A DNA stretch of 64,000 bases from Lactiplantibacillus pingfangensis (GCF_005404945.1 NZ_BJDG01000009.1:1-64000); one strand, 5' to 3'; counted from the stretch's first letter, positions 43,521 through 53,960 are shown. The notes: generated from the sequence alone by a model not told the origin. Program-made: numbers and translations.

Positions 43521-43943
43521 ATGGCTAATGAAATGATGAATCGGAATGATTTCGGTATGTTGGATCCATTTGAACGGATGGCACAACGCTTTTGGGCACC
43601 TTTTAATGACGGTGAACAAGTGCTGAAGACTGATATTAGTGAAACGGACGATCAATATCAAGTTAAGGTTGATATTCCTGGCATCGATAAACAGGACGTT
43701 AAGTTAGCCTATCGCGATAATCGGTTGTCGATTAAAGTTCAGAAGCATTCTTTTGTGGATCATAGCGATCAGAAACAGGATATTGTGATGAACGAACGCC
43801 GTGAAGGCTTATTGCAACGTGATTATATGTTGCCAGATGTTGATCCTGAAAAAATTAAGGCCGTTCAAACTGATGGTGTCTTAACGATCACCTTACCAAA
43901 GTCCAAACAAGTGACGGACAGTGGTAAGATCGCAATTGACTAA
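43521..43943 (+). CDS. hsp20: Small heat shock protein (Hsp20/alpha-crystallin)
   Basis: 140-aa chaperone that holds unfolded proteins. The alpha-crystallin domain (about 35-125) runs from LKTDISETDDQYQVKVDIPG through RREGLLQRDYMLPD to GVLTITLPK, and the N-terminal arm has MLDPFERMAQRFW. Start at 43521 with AAAGGGG 8 bp upstream. A CIRCE element and a CtsR site flank the promoter, so HrcA and CtsR both appear to control it; heat shock would relieve both. Length and motifs match the LAB Hsp18-type proteins. Confidence 0.95.
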   Translation: MANEMMNRNDFGMLDPFERMAQRFWAPFNDGEQVLKTDISETDDQYQVKVDIPGIDKQDVKLAYRDNRLSIKVQKHSFVDHSDQKQDIVMNERREGLLQRDYMLPDVDPEKIKAVQTDGVLTITLPKSKQVTDSGKIAID

Positions 43944-43967
43944 GCAACCATGATAAACGCCGATAAC

Positions 43968-44019
43968 TAAAAATCACCGATTAAGCTCGGAAAATTCCAA
44001 GCTTAATCGGTGATTTTTT
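43968..44019. terminator. Bidirectional terminator
   Basis: AAAAATCACCGATTAAGCT / AAGCTTAATCGGTGATTTTT, between the convergent hsp20 and muramidase genes. Confidence 0.9.
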
Positions 44020-44044
44020 GGTTGTTGCGGCAATGGTTAACGGA

Positions 44045-46306
44045 TTAGCTAATCATCGCGACATAATGATAACTGCCGGAAGTTGATAAGTATTTCAGCC
44101 ATTGATAGCCATTAGCGGAAATGATTCCGAGATAATGAACGGTTTCACCCGCATAGTAGGTCCCAACGATCGAAGCACTTAAACTGGCGCCGGTTCGAAT
44201 ATTCGTCGTTGTTTTGAAAGTGTAAGTTCCGGTTGCAGATGATGTTGAAGTCGTGCTCGATGAACTTGTCGTGGAACTTGAAGCTGAACCACTGATTTTG
44301 ACGTAACGTTGGGCACCACTGGCAGCCAAATAGCGTAGCCAAGTTTCCCCGTTCACAGTGATTTTGGCGTTGTAGTTGACGGTACTACCTTGATAGTAAG
44401 TACCAACCGTTGAAGCCGAATCACTAGCTGATGATTTGATGGCAGTTGTGCCAGTAAACGTGTAGGTGCCAGAGGTTGCTGTCGTCGTTGAACTGGCACT
44501 GCTCGTTGACGTATTGGTCGTAGAACTAGTCGTTGTACCGCCACTAATTTTAACGTAATGTTGCGCGCCACTAGTTGATAAATAACGTAGCCAAGTTTGC
44601 CCATTGACGGTAATTTTGGCATTGTAATAAACTGTGTTGCCCTTATAGTAAGTGCCAACCGTTGAAGCTGAATCGCTGGCTGATGACTTGATTGCGGTCG
44701 TGCCACTAAATGTGTAAGCACCAGTTTCAGATTTAATTGTTTCACTAGAACTGCTAGTTGTTGTGGAACTTGAAGCTGTCCCGCTAATTTTAACGTAGCG
44801 TTGGGCACCACTAGCTGCTAAATAACGTAGCCAAGTTTCCCCATTGACTGAAATTTTGGCATTGTAACGAACCGTGCTGCCCTGGTAGTACGTGCCAACA
44901 GTTGAAGACGAGTCACTAGCAGCCGACTTGATTGCGGTGGTGCCAGTGAACGTATAAGTACCAGATGTCGTCGTTGTGGTTGAACCGGTCGAAGTTGAGC
45001 CAGTCGTGGTGGAACCCGTTGACGTTGACCCAGTCGACGTTGATCCGGTTGAAGTCGAACTTGAGCCAAAGGTGGCGGTACCCGCACTATCTTCGGTTAG
45101 CCCCGTATAATCAATACTGACATCTAAATCGCCGGTGTATGAAGCACCTGAGGGGAGTTTGGCGGTGGAAGCAAATTGCCAAGCACCACTAGTCGTATTC
45201 AACAGGTTGCTGCTTGAAGGCGAATAAGGGTACTGCGCCATCCAAACGCGCGAGCTACCAACGGTATTTGTGACCGCGGTGATATAGCTGTAATACTTGG
45301 AAGCGTAAACACCGTGGTTCGTATAACCAGCAGCGTTAAGCGTTGACCAGAAAGCGTTCAAATTGGCCTCAGCATTAACCGAGTCCGTCAGTGAGTCTTC
45401 CATATCAGCAAAGATCAGGACACTTTTGGAAACGTTGTTAGTTGTTAAAAAGCTGACCAAGTTAGCTGCTTCAGCATTCGCTTCAGTAGTCGTGCTAAAG
45501 GTCGCGTAGTGATAAAAGTCGACGTTCAAACCAGCCTGATTGGCCATTTTAGCTTCGCTGACGGCAGCTGGATTGGTGTAGGTCGTTCCTTCGGTTGCTT
45601 TAACAATGACAGTCTTAACGCCCAAAGATTTAAGGGTGTTGTAGTCCGATTGAGTCATCCCAGATTGATAAGAGGAAACGTCAACGGCATCTACCCGTGG
45701 CCGAGTCGTATCGCCGATGGTCCAAGTATCTGTCGTTGTCGTAGATTCGGCGACGGCTGCGACTGCGGCTGGTGTTGTCGTGGCGGCACTTGAAACAGTA
45801 CTGGTAGCGGCACTTGAGTTGGTGCTAGTCACAGCGGCTGAACTGGCGGCGCTAGTCGCAGTTGATGTGGCACTGCTTGAACTGGCACTACTGCTTGCAA
45901 CGGAACTGGCGCTGCTTTCCGTGCTAGTACTTGAACTTGTCGCTTCACTAGCACTGCTTTCAGTTGCGCTCGTGCTAGTTACGACACTTGAACTGCTGGT
46001 GGCGGCGCTAGTGCTATCAGAACTGGCGCTCGTTGCTTGGGTCGTGTCCGTCTCACTCACATCAGTACTTCTAACGTTACTGGCGGCGCTGACATATGTA
46101 TTCACACTGCTTGAACTCGTGGCGCTGCTGACTGAGCTGCTTGAAGTTGTGACGGCATCGGCATGGACAGTTGGATTACTAATTAAGGTACCACCTAAAA
46201 TTGAGAAAAATGATAAGCCGGTTACGAGCCAGAGCTTGCCAGATTTATAAAGTTTGAATCTTTCCGCTTCATCAAAGTGAAGGTTGTTTTTTGCGTTGAA
46301 ATTCAT
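44045..46306 (-). CDS. Secreted GH25 muramidase with Ser-rich linker and four SH3 repeats
   Basis: 753-aa cell-wall hydrolase. The long signal peptide has the KxYKxGKxW motif (FKLYKSGKLWLVTGLSF), used for SecA2-type or glycosylated exports. A Ser/Thr/Ala low-complexity region spans about 50-190. The GH25 lysozyme domain (about 195-405) has VDVSSYQ, VKATEG and IFADMED with the catalytic acids. A Ser-Thr-Gly linker follows, then four SH3-type cell-wall-binding repeats of about 62 aa: the first three are almost identical (GTYTFTGTTAIKS), the fourth diverged. Start at 46306; a GTG at 46318 is too close to AAGGA. Likely an autolysin; the Ser-rich part may be O-glycosylated. Confidence 0.92.
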   Translation of the reverse strand: MNFNAKNNLHFDEAERFKLYKSGKLWLVTGLSFFSILGGTLISNPTVHADAVTTSSSSVSSATSSSSVNTYVSAASNVRSTDVSETDTTQATSASSDSTSAATSSSSVVTSTSATESSASEATSSSTSTESSASSVASSSASSSSATSTATSAASSAAVTSTNSSAATSTVSSAATTTPAAVAAVAESTTTTDTWTIGDTTRPRVDAVDVSSYQSGMTQSDYNTLKSLGVKTVIVKATEGTTYTNPAAVSEAKMANQAGLNVDFYHYATFSTTTEANAEAANLVSFLTTNNVSKSVLIFADMEDSLTDSVNAEANLNAFWSTLNAAGYTNHGVYASKYYSYITAVTNTVGSSRVWMAQYPYSPSSSNLLNTTSGAWQFASTAKLPSGASYTGDLDVSIDYTGLTEDSAGTATFGSSSTSTGSTSTGSTSTGSTTTGSTSTGSTTTTTSGTYTFTGTTAIKSAASDSSSTVGTYYQGSTVRYNAKISVNGETWLRYLAASGAQRYVKISGTASSSTTTSSSSETIKSETGAYTFSGTTAIKSSASDSASTVGTYYKGNTVYYNAKITVNGQTWLRYLSTSGAQHYVKISGGTTTSSTTNTSTSSASSTTTATSGTYTFTGTTAIKSSASDSASTVGTYYQGSTVNYNAKITVNGETWLRYLAASGAQRYVKISGSASSSTTSSSSTTSTSSATGTYTFKTTTNIRTGASLSASIVGTYYAGETVHYLGIISANGYQWLKYLSTSGSYHYVAMIS
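44190..45030 (-). repeat. In-gene tandem repeats of the muramidase
   Basis: DNA-level repeats encoding the SH3 units, each about 190-210 bp apart with Ser/Thr-rich spacers, plus short TCAACC/GGTTGA-type repeats at 44990-45060 for the Ser-Thr-Gly linker. Their near identity makes unit gain or loss by recombination likely. Confidence 0.75.
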
Positions 46307-46528
46307 GCTAAACTGCACATCCTTATCTATTCTTATAGGAACAGTTTAATTATAAAAGAATTAATAATATAATCAAGGTTTTGTGACAAAATAATTTATA
46401 CTATAGACACTTTAGAGGCTTTCTTACTTGATAACTTATTTATTTTTAGTGGTTGCTGGGCGTCAAATCAACGATCTATAAAGTCGCCAAGTGGTGGTCG
46501 ATTAAGCTAGAAGGTAGCAAACAATGTG
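46307..46528. other. Intergenic region upstream of the muramidase
   Basis: Contains AT-rich sequence suited to the muramidase promoter (46340-46410). No gene seen. Confidence 0.45.
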
Positions 46529-48092
<1,564 letters not shown>

Positions 48093-48103
48093 AGTTGTTG
48101 AGG

Positions 48104-48140
48104 AGATGTGATTGGCCACTGGCTAGTCACGTCTTTTTTT
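48104..48140 (+). terminator. Terminator of the GH1 gene
   Basis: AGATGTGATTGGCC / GGCTAGTCACGTCT followed by T7. Confidence 0.8.
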
Positions 48141-48166
48141 GAAATTAACTGGCAACGATCTGAGAT

Positions 48167-48180
48167 ATTTCCCGGGAAAT
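48167..48180. promoter_or_regulatory. Noc-binding-type palindrome, consensus
   Basis: ATTTCCCGGGAAAT, extended to an 18-bp perfect palindrome with flanking AT at 48165-48182. Intergenic, 130 bp before the MFS gene. Confidence 0.78.
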
Positions 48181-48313
48181 ATGAGCTGAAAATTTACAGC
48201 AGTCGTCCCGATTGTTAAATTAAGGGACTACTAAGCCGCGAAAATGTGATAAGCTGTTGACATGCCAACTACTTACTGAAAATTAGTTGGACTTTAATTT
48301 GGAGATGACTTTC

Positions 48314-49543
48314 GTGGACGACGCAGAACGTGAGCGCGGACCGTGGCATCGTAATTTAATCGTTTTATGGTTTTGTACGTTCGTTGCCGGGATGGCTTTT
48401 AGTGAAATCATGCCATTTTTATCATTATTTGTGAGCCAACTAGGTAATTTTAGCAAGCAACAAGTGACCTTCTACAGTGGCTTAGCATATGCGGCGGATT
48501 ACGCGATTGCGGCTATTTCTGCGCCATTGTGGGGAATTGTTGCGGATAAAAAGGGCCGTAAGATTATGTTACTTCGGGCCTCATTAGGTATGGCGGTTGC
48601 CATGGGTCTGATGGGCTTTGTCACTAGTGTGTGGCAATTAGTCGCCTTACGAGCGTTACAAGGGGTCTTTGCGGGCTTTATTTCGAATGCGCAGGCGTTA
48701 GTGGCCTCACAAACGCCGCGTAAATACAGCGGTCGTGCGCTGAGCACCTTGATTACTGGGGCCGTTAGCGGTCAACTTTTTGGCCCTGTAATTGGTGGTG
48801 TCTTGGCTCAGCTTTTCTCAATTCGGAATACTTTCTTTATTACGGCGGGACTATTGATGTTAGCTTTCTTATTAAGCTTAGTCTTTGTCCAAGAGCACTT
48901 TAAACCAGTTGAACATCATCGTCAGCCGGGTGAGAGCCGTAACCCATTATCAGCATTTAAAAATCCAACTTTGATTATTATGATGTTGTGTTCTACGATG
49001 ATTGTGCAAATGGGGAATGCTTCAATTGCGCCAATTATTAGTTTGTATGTGAAGCAATTAATGCATAATGTCGGCCCAATCACGGTGGTGGCCGGCATCA
49101 TTGCGGCACTGCCGGGTATTTCCAATATCATCGCTGCCCCACGATTAGGTAAATATGGTGATGAACATGGTTCGGGTCGCGTGTTGTTATTTGGCTATAT
49201 CTTTGCAGTGGTGATGTACTTCCCACAAGGGTTAGTCTCCAGCGTGGTGGTCTTAGGATTTTTGAGATTTGCCATTGGGATTTCGGACGGGGCATTATTT
49301 CCAGAAATTCAAACAATGCTTACCAAGAACACCCCGGTTCATTTGACGTCTACGATCTTTAGTTACAACCAATCTTTCCAAGCAATCGGAAATATGGTTG
49401 GGGCGTTTGCTGGTGGTGTGATTGCGGGTATTTTCGACTACAATTCGGTGTTTATTTTAACCGCAATTGTCCTCTTGATTAACTTGGTGTTGATTCTATG
49501 GTTGGTGCCAGGCATTTGGAAAAACAATCGACGAACGGCTTAG
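48314..49543 (+). CDS. MFS transporter, drug-efflux type
   Basis: 409-aa major facilitator with 12 membrane helices. GIVADKKGRKIMLLRASLG is the loop 2-3 motif A, ALQGVFAGFISNAQALVASQTP motif B/C region, and a long central loop lies near residue 200. It resembles the MdtG/TetA-like DHA1 exporters of Gram-positives. Start is GTG at 48314 with GGAG 9 bp upstream; a TTG at 48287 precedes that site and is unlikely. Substrate unknown. Confidence 0.88.
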   Translation: MDDAERERGPWHRNLIVLWFCTFVAGMAFSEIMPFLSLFVSQLGNFSKQQVTFYSGLAYAADYAIAAISAPLWGIVADKKGRKIMLLRASLGMAVAMGLMGFVTSVWQLVALRALQGVFAGFISNAQALVASQTPRKYSGRALSTLITGAVSGQLFGPVIGGVLAQLFSIRNTFFITAGLLMLAFLLSLVFVQEHFKPVEHHRQPGESRNPLSAFKNPTLIIMMLCSTMIVQMGNASIAPIISLYVKQLMHNVGPITVVAGIIAALPGISNIIAAPRLGKYGDEHGSGRVLLFGYIFAVVMYFPQGLVSSVVVLGFLRFAIGISDGALFPEIQTMLTKNTPVHLTSTIFSYNQSFQAIGNMVGAFAGGVIAGIFDYNSVFILTAIVLLINLVLILWLVPGIWKNNRRTA

Positions 49544-49547
49544 TGAG

Positions 49548-49583
49548 AAAAATGGTTAGTCAAGTTAACGACTAGCCATTTTT
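49548..49583 (+). terminator. Terminator of the MFS gene
   Basis: AAAAATGGTTAGTC / GACTAGCCATTTTT with an 8-nt loop. Confidence 0.82.
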
Positions 49584-49622
49584 ATATTGACTTTTTTTCG
49601 GAAGATGTTTAGTGTTAGTTTC

Positions 49623-49922
49623 ATGAATATCGAACAAGCAAATTCAGCCGCTGAAGATCAGCGACGTGTGGCAATATTTAAGGCATTAGCTGAGCAAAAT
49701 CGGTTACGAATCATTCGGGTGCTTTATCAGACACATCGGGAAATGACTTGCAGCGAAGTGGGGGCACAATTGAACATTAGCAAGTCGACGGTGTCGTATC
49801 ATTTTAAAGCATTACGGGTGGTTGGGTTAACCAATACGCGCCAAGTTGCCCAAACTAAATATTTATCGCTACAGCTAGCGACTTTTGATCGTTACTTACC
49901 AGGGTTCTTAGCAACCCTGTGA
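49623..49922 (+). CDS. ArsR-family regulator
   Basis: 99 aa from the ATG at 49623; an ATG at 49605 (105 aa) is also possible, and neither has an ideal ribosome site (GGAAG at about 49600). Winged helix: AIFKALAEQNRLRIIRVLYQ, SEVGAQLNISKSTVSYHFKALRVVGLTNTR. It lacks the paired cysteines of metal-sensing ArsR proteins in the recognition helix, so it probably senses something else. Followed by a palindrome and a MFS carrier that it likely controls. Confidence 0.85.
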   Translation: MNIEQANSAAEDQRRVAIFKALAEQNRLRIIRVLYQTHREMTCSEVGAQLNISKSTVSYHFKALRVVGLTNTRQVAQTKYLSLQLATFDRYLPGFLATL

Positions 49923-49933
49923 TTTTAAGCTTC

Positions 49934-49957
49934 TTAGTTCGACATTAATCGAACTAA
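49934..49957. promoter_or_regulatory. Palindrome between ArsR and MFS genes
   Basis: TTAGTTCG, 8 bp, CGAACTAA: perfect 8-bp arms, 24 bp before the carrier start. Candidate ArsR operator. Confidence 0.6.
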
Positions 49958-49980
49958 TAAATAGGGGGAAGGATAGTTCA

Positions 49981-51165
49981 ATGACGAAAACACATCAGCA
50001 TAGTCGCTATCTTGCTTTAGGCATGGTGTTAGCGGCAACCAATATGCGATTACCAATTACGATGATGCCAGGCCTGATTAGCGCGATGCGGCACACACTG
50101 GGGTTACCGAGCTCAATGGCGGGACTGATTACGACGATACCACTATTAACATTCGCCATCATGTCGCCCGTTATTGCCCGTCTAGGTCATCGATTCGGGA
50201 ATGAGTTGACGATTTATCTCATGTTGATCGTTCTGGCAGTTGGGAGTTATATCCGTGTCGTGCCATCAATCGCACTATTATTCGTGGGGACATTACTCGT
50301 CGGCATTGGGGTTGATGGTGGGAATGTCTTGATTCCAGCTATCATCAAAGATAATTTTCCGCAACGCATTGAACTTGCAACGAGTGGTTATACACTCTCA
50401 ATGGTCTTTGTCGGGTCACTTGGGACCGGCTTATCGGGAATGATGGCGGCACATTGGTCGTTACCCATGACCTTAGCGATCTTATCAGTTATTGGGCTGA
50501 TTAACTTAGTCCTGTGGTTACCTAATTTGAAATATAATCATCGCGCACCAGTTGCTACTGCGAACAAGGTACAAGCGGACGATCATCCGAGTGTCTGGCG
50601 GTTACCGTTAGCCTGGGTGGTGACGGCCTTCTTTGGCCTACAAGCATTAGTTTACTATTCGTTATTAACATGGCTGCCAACAATTTTTGTCGCCCATGGC
50701 TTTAGCGTAGTCGTTGCGGGTAATTTGGTGACGATTATGCAATTGAGCGGGTTACCGATGTCCTTTTTAGTGCCAGCAACTTCTGGCAAACGAAGTGGCG
50801 TGATCACGATGATTGCGGTAATTGGGGTGGGGTTCATCGCCGGTGCGGCTGGTATTTTATTGCCCGGGTTAAGTTTTGGCCTGGCTGTTGTGCTGTCTGT
50901 GTTACTAGGCTTAGGGTCTGGTGCCGCGTTTAGTTTAGCGGTGGTGTTCTTCACGCAAAAAACGACTAACGGGTTTGAAACAGCTGACTTGTCAGGGATG
51001 GCGCAATCGGCAGGCTATTTGTTAGCCGCTTTTGGGCCGGTGATTTTTGGCTGGCTCGGCAGTCATGTTGGGTGGAATTTAGTCATCTGGCTAGCGATGG
51101 GTTTTTCAGCGTTACTGGCCTTATGTGGTGGCGTCTTGCAACGGCATACATCAATTTATGATTAA
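49981..51165 (+). CDS. MFS transporter, CynX/NimT type
   Basis: 394-aa carrier with 12 hydrophobic segments. The opening LALGMVLAATNMRLPITMMPGLISAMRHTLGLPSSMAGLITTIPLLTFAIMSPV is the signature of the CynX/NimT/YycB group, which handles cyanate, nitroimidazole or related small compounds in other bacteria. AGLITTIPLLTFA and GRLG-like loop motif RLGHRFGNE are visible. RBS GGGGGAAGG. Downstream gene at 51180 is only 15 bp away. Confidence 0.88.
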   Translation: MTKTHQHSRYLALGMVLAATNMRLPITMMPGLISAMRHTLGLPSSMAGLITTIPLLTFAIMSPVIARLGHRFGNELTIYLMLIVLAVGSYIRVVPSIALLFVGTLLVGIGVDGGNVLIPAIIKDNFPQRIELATSGYTLSMVFVGSLGTGLSGMMAAHWSLPMTLAILSVIGLINLVLWLPNLKYNHRAPVATANKVQADDHPSVWRLPLAWVVTAFFGLQALVYYSLLTWLPTIFVAHGFSVVVAGNLVTIMQLSGLPMSFLVPATSGKRSGVITMIAVIGVGFIAGAAGILLPGLSFGLAVVLSVLLGLGSGAAFSLAVVFFTQKTTNGFETADLSGMAQSAGYLLAAFGPVIFGWLGSHVGWNLVIWLAMGFSALLALCGGVLQRHTSIYD

Positions 51166-51179
51166 GAGGTCTTTTACAA

Positions 51180-52161
51180 ATGCAAGCAGCTTATATTACA
51201 AAAACGGGGTCTTACCAGCAAATTCAAGTTGGCAACTTACCAGATCCAGTGATTAAACCTAATGAAGTGCTGGTTAAAGTTCAAGCAGTTGCGGTGAATC
51301 ACGTTGATACGTTTGTGCGTAGTGGTGCCTTTAAAACTGAGTTGACATTGCCAGCCGTGATCGGTCGTGATGCAGTGGGGACGGTACAAGCACTCGGTTC
51401 AGCCGTAACGGCGTTTGAAGCTGGTCAATTGGTCTGGACGAATAGTATGGGGTATGCAGGACGCAGGACGACCAGGAGTGACCAGTGCGTTAGCCGCGAT
51501 TCCAGCTGACCGGCTATTTCCAGTACCGGTTGATGTTGCGCCACAACAATTGATTGCGGCAGTGCATTCAGCAGCGACCGCGGTGATTTTGATTAAGTCA
51601 GTTTTAAAGTTGCATGCTGGTGAGACGGTCGTGATTGAAGGTGCGGCGGGGCATGTGGGGACGAAGTTGGTTCAAGTGACCCATGCATTGGGGATTCAAG
51701 TCTTAGCGACTATGAATCGGCGCGATTTTGATCGGGTGGCGACTTTAGGCAGTCAGCAAAATTATGATTATCGTGGGGACTTTGCGGCAGCCATTGCGCA
51801 ACAGTATCCGCAGGGGGTTGCTGGGATTATTGATACTTCTGGCAAAGTTGCGCTACAAACTAATTTAAATTTATTAGGCTTAGGTGGTCGCATTGGTCTA
51901 ATCACGGAGCCAACGGGCAATCAGTTTACGTTTGATGTTCGCCAACTGTATATGCAACAGCAACAGATTCAAGGCTTTGTTATTAGTCATGCCAGTTTGG
52001 CCCAGTTACAGTCGGCTGGCACAATTGTCAATCAGCTAATGGGCCAAGGACGATTATTAGATGATGAGTATCAGGTTCTGCCATTTTCAAAGGCAGCCCA
52101 AGCCCATCATTGGGTAGAAACCGGACACACTAAAGCCAAATTAATTTTAATGCCAGATTAA
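51180..52161 (+). pseudogene. Zinc-type/quinone oxidoreductase broken by a 7-bp duplication
   Basis: Reads as a medium-chain dehydrogenase of the quinone-oxidoreductase type (about 320 aa if whole): MQAAYITKTGSYQQIQVGNLPDPVIKPNEVLVKV, VNHVDTFVRSGAF and IGRDAVGTV in frame 1, then VVIEGAAGHVGTKLVQVTHALG (NADPH motif) and the C-terminus in another frame. The break is GCAGGAC repeated in tandem at 51456-51462 and 51463-51469. Removing one unit restores NSMGYAGRPGVTSALAAIPADRLFPVP. A seven-base slip can also revert, so the gene may switch back. Co-directional with the MFS carrier 15 bp upstream. Confidence 0.9.
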
Positions 52162-52164
52162 ACC

Positions 52165-52202
52165 AAACCGCCATTGACGCGACAAAGTTAATGGCGGTTT
52201 TT
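52165..52202 (+). terminator. Terminator
   Basis: AAACCGCCATT / AATGGCGGTTTTT after the broken oxidoreductase. Confidence 0.85.
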
Positions 52203-52281
52203 GAAACTTAGCCCTTGCCTTCGAGCTGGTGGAAGCCAGTAAACTAGCAACTATCTTAGATTTAAAGCGGAGGGAACAGTA

Positions 52282-52392
52282 ATGGCAATTATCCAAGTTT
52301 TAGTCGTCGTGTTAGTCGCAGTCGGGTTATTAACCTTAGTCGGTGATCCAACCCGGTCTAAACAGCAAGCCAAAGTTAAAGCCAAGTCATGA
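52282..52392 (+). CDS. 36-aa single-pass membrane peptide
   Basis: MAIIQVLVVVLVAVGLLTLV is a hydrophobic helix, followed by GDPTRSKQQAKVKAKS, a basic tail, giving an N-out/C-in orientation by the positive-inside rule. GGAGGG lies 7 bp before the ATG, supporting translation. Too short for family assignment; resembles small membrane peptides annotated as hypothetical in lactobacilli. Positioned between a terminator and an aldo/keto reductase promoter. Function unknown. Confidence 0.7.
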   Translation: MAIIQVLVVVLVAVGLLTLVGDPTRSKQQAKVKAKS

Positions 52393-52401
52393 ACAAAATA
52401 A

Positions 52402-52432
52402 TTGACCTCGACCTGACTCAAGGCGCTACACT
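52402..52432 (+). promoter_or_regulatory. Long-spacer promoter of the aldo/keto reductase
   Basis: TTGACC (52402-52407), 19 bp, TACACT (52427-52432). The spacer has imperfect arms CCTCGA / TCAAGG, recalling the MerR-type site at 9689. Suggestive only. Confidence 0.4.
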
Positions 52433-52472
52433 AGGTTAGTAATGAAAATTCATTAATGATTGGAGCGATTTG

Positions 52473-53345
52473 ATGACAACACTTAATGCGGCAAATGCGG
52501 GAACCTATGCATTTGACGAGACGTTTAAAATTAATCGGTTGGGTTATGGCACGATGCAACTTACAGGTCCTGGTACATGGGGACCTTACAGTGACCCTGA
52601 AAATGGGATCAAAGTGATCAAACAGGCTTTGGCCTATGGCATTAACTTTTTTGACACTGCGGACTCATATGGCCCTTGGTTTGCTGACCGCTATTTGGCA
52701 GCCGGCTTAAAGGGTGCCGCTAATCGGGATCAGATCTTTATTTCTGATAAGGTTGGTCAGACGCGTCAAGGTCCGAATGTTTGGACGCCACATGGTGAGC
52801 CTAACTATTTACGTCAGCAAGTTGAAGTCTCTATGATGACGCTTGGTTTGGATCATGAAGATTTAGTCTTCTTACATCGAATTGACAGCCATTTTTCAGT
52901 GGCTGAGCAAGTTGGCGAATTGAAAAAGCTACAAGATGAAGGTAAGATCAAACACATCGGGTTAAGTCAGGTCACGGTTGATCAAATCAAGGAAGCCCAA
53001 AAAGTGGCCAAAATTGATGCGATTGAAAATCTGTATAACGTTGCCGACCATCATGATGACGATGTGCTCGCTTATGCTGAATCACAACAGATGGCGTTCT
53101 TGCCATGGTTCCCACTTGCGACTGGAAAATTGGCCCAAGCCGGGAGTCCCTTAACGACAATGGCCCAAAAGTATGAAGTCAGTCCTGCTCAGATTGCATT
53201 AGCTTGGTTGTTGAAACGTTCCAAGGCAATTTTACCAATTCCAGGAACGAGTTCTGTTGACCATTTGGCAGACAATGTTGCCGCTGCGAATGTGGTTTTA
53301 TCGGATGCTGATTTTAATGAATTGAGTCAATTAAGTACGAAATAA
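52473..53345 (+). CDS. Aldo/keto reductase
   Basis: 290-aa TIM-barrel NADPH reductase of carbonyls. The tetrad is visible: Asp and Tyr in FDTADSYG, Lys in FISDKVG, His in VFLHRID. Cofactor motif: LPIPGTSSVDHLADNVAA. Start at 52473 with TTGGAGCG upstream. Substrate unknown; probable detoxification of aldehydes. Preceded by a 19-bp-spacer promoter. Confidence 0.9.
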   Translation: MTTLNAANAGTYAFDETFKINRLGYGTMQLTGPGTWGPYSDPENGIKVIKQALAYGINFFDTADSYGPWFADRYLAAGLKGAANRDQIFISDKVGQTRQGPNVWTPHGEPNYLRQQVEVSMMTLGLDHEDLVFLHRIDSHFSVAEQVGELKKLQDEGKIKHIGLSQVTVDQIKEAQKVAKIDAIENLYNVADHHDDDVLAYAESQQMAFLPWFPLATGKLAQAGSPLTTMAQKYEVSPAQIALAWLLKRSKAILPIPGTSSVDHLADNVAAANVVLSDADFNELSQLSTK

Positions 53346-53353
53346 AATATTCG

Positions 53354-53389
53354 ACGAGCTAAGTCTACTGGCTTGGCTCGCTTTTTTTT
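53354..53389 (+). terminator. Terminator
   Basis: CGAGCTAAG / CTTGGCTCG then T8. Confidence 0.85.
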
Positions 53390-53488
53390 CGAATTTTCGC
53401 GTATAATTAGGTCTGATAGCAAGCCTTGCGCTTATCAGATGATAACGACTAGGATGAAAAGAGATTATATTGAGAGAGGTTAGCTAAA

Positions 53489-53944
53489 ATGACACCACGA
53501 ATTAAAAGCACTCGGCCCGCAATTTATTTGGCTGGACCATGGTTTACCGCTGGAGAACCAGAACGGCTGGCCAAAATTGAGCAGCTCATGAATGAGTTAG
53601 GCCTGACTTACTATAGCCCACGTTTAGATGGGATTGATTTAACACCGGATGCGACTGAAGCTGATCGGAATGCGGTTTTTGCAGATAATGTTGCTCATCT
53701 AAAACAAGCGCAGTTAGTTGTTGCCGTGATTGATGATTTTGACACAGGGACAATTTGGGAAACGGGTACCGCGTTTGGATTAGACATTCCAGTCGCCTAT
53801 TATGCTGAAACCTTGGCTGACGGGACATTTAACGTGATGTTAGCCAAGTCTGGCAAAGCGACCATCCAGAATATGACTGATTTGAGAGCCTTTCTACAGG
53901 ACCCCAGCTCGGATGCCTTTCAATATACGGGTGCCATTCGTTAA
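53489..53944 (+). CDS. ntd: Nucleoside 2-deoxyribosyltransferase
   Basis: 151-aa enzyme moving the deoxyribose of a deoxynucleoside to another base, a typical Lactobacillus salvage enzyme. AIYLAGPWFTAGEPERL (base/sugar site), TYYSPRLDGIDLTPDAT, DRNAVFADNVAHLKQA and the catalytic Glu in TGTIWETGTAFGL. RBS GAGAGAGG. Monocistronic. Confidence 0.93.
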   Translation: MTPRIKSTRPAIYLAGPWFTAGEPERLAKIEQLMNELGLTYYSPRLDGIDLTPDATEADRNAVFADNVAHLKQAQLVVAVIDDFDTGTIWETGTAFGLDIPVAYYAETLADGTFNVMLAKSGKATIQNMTDLRAFLQDPSSDAFQYTGAIR

Positions 53945-53960
53945 AGTTGAATGATTGGTC

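Noticed and set aside
44190-45030. CRISPR-like repeated pattern
   Set aside because: Repeats are in frame, protein-coding SH3 units without unique spacers of constant length.
45717-46250. Long stop-free frame on the plus strand opposite the muramidase (Val/Ala/Leu-rich)
   Set aside because: It is the complement of the Ser/Thr repeat coding region; low complexity explains the missing stops, and there is no ribosome binding site.
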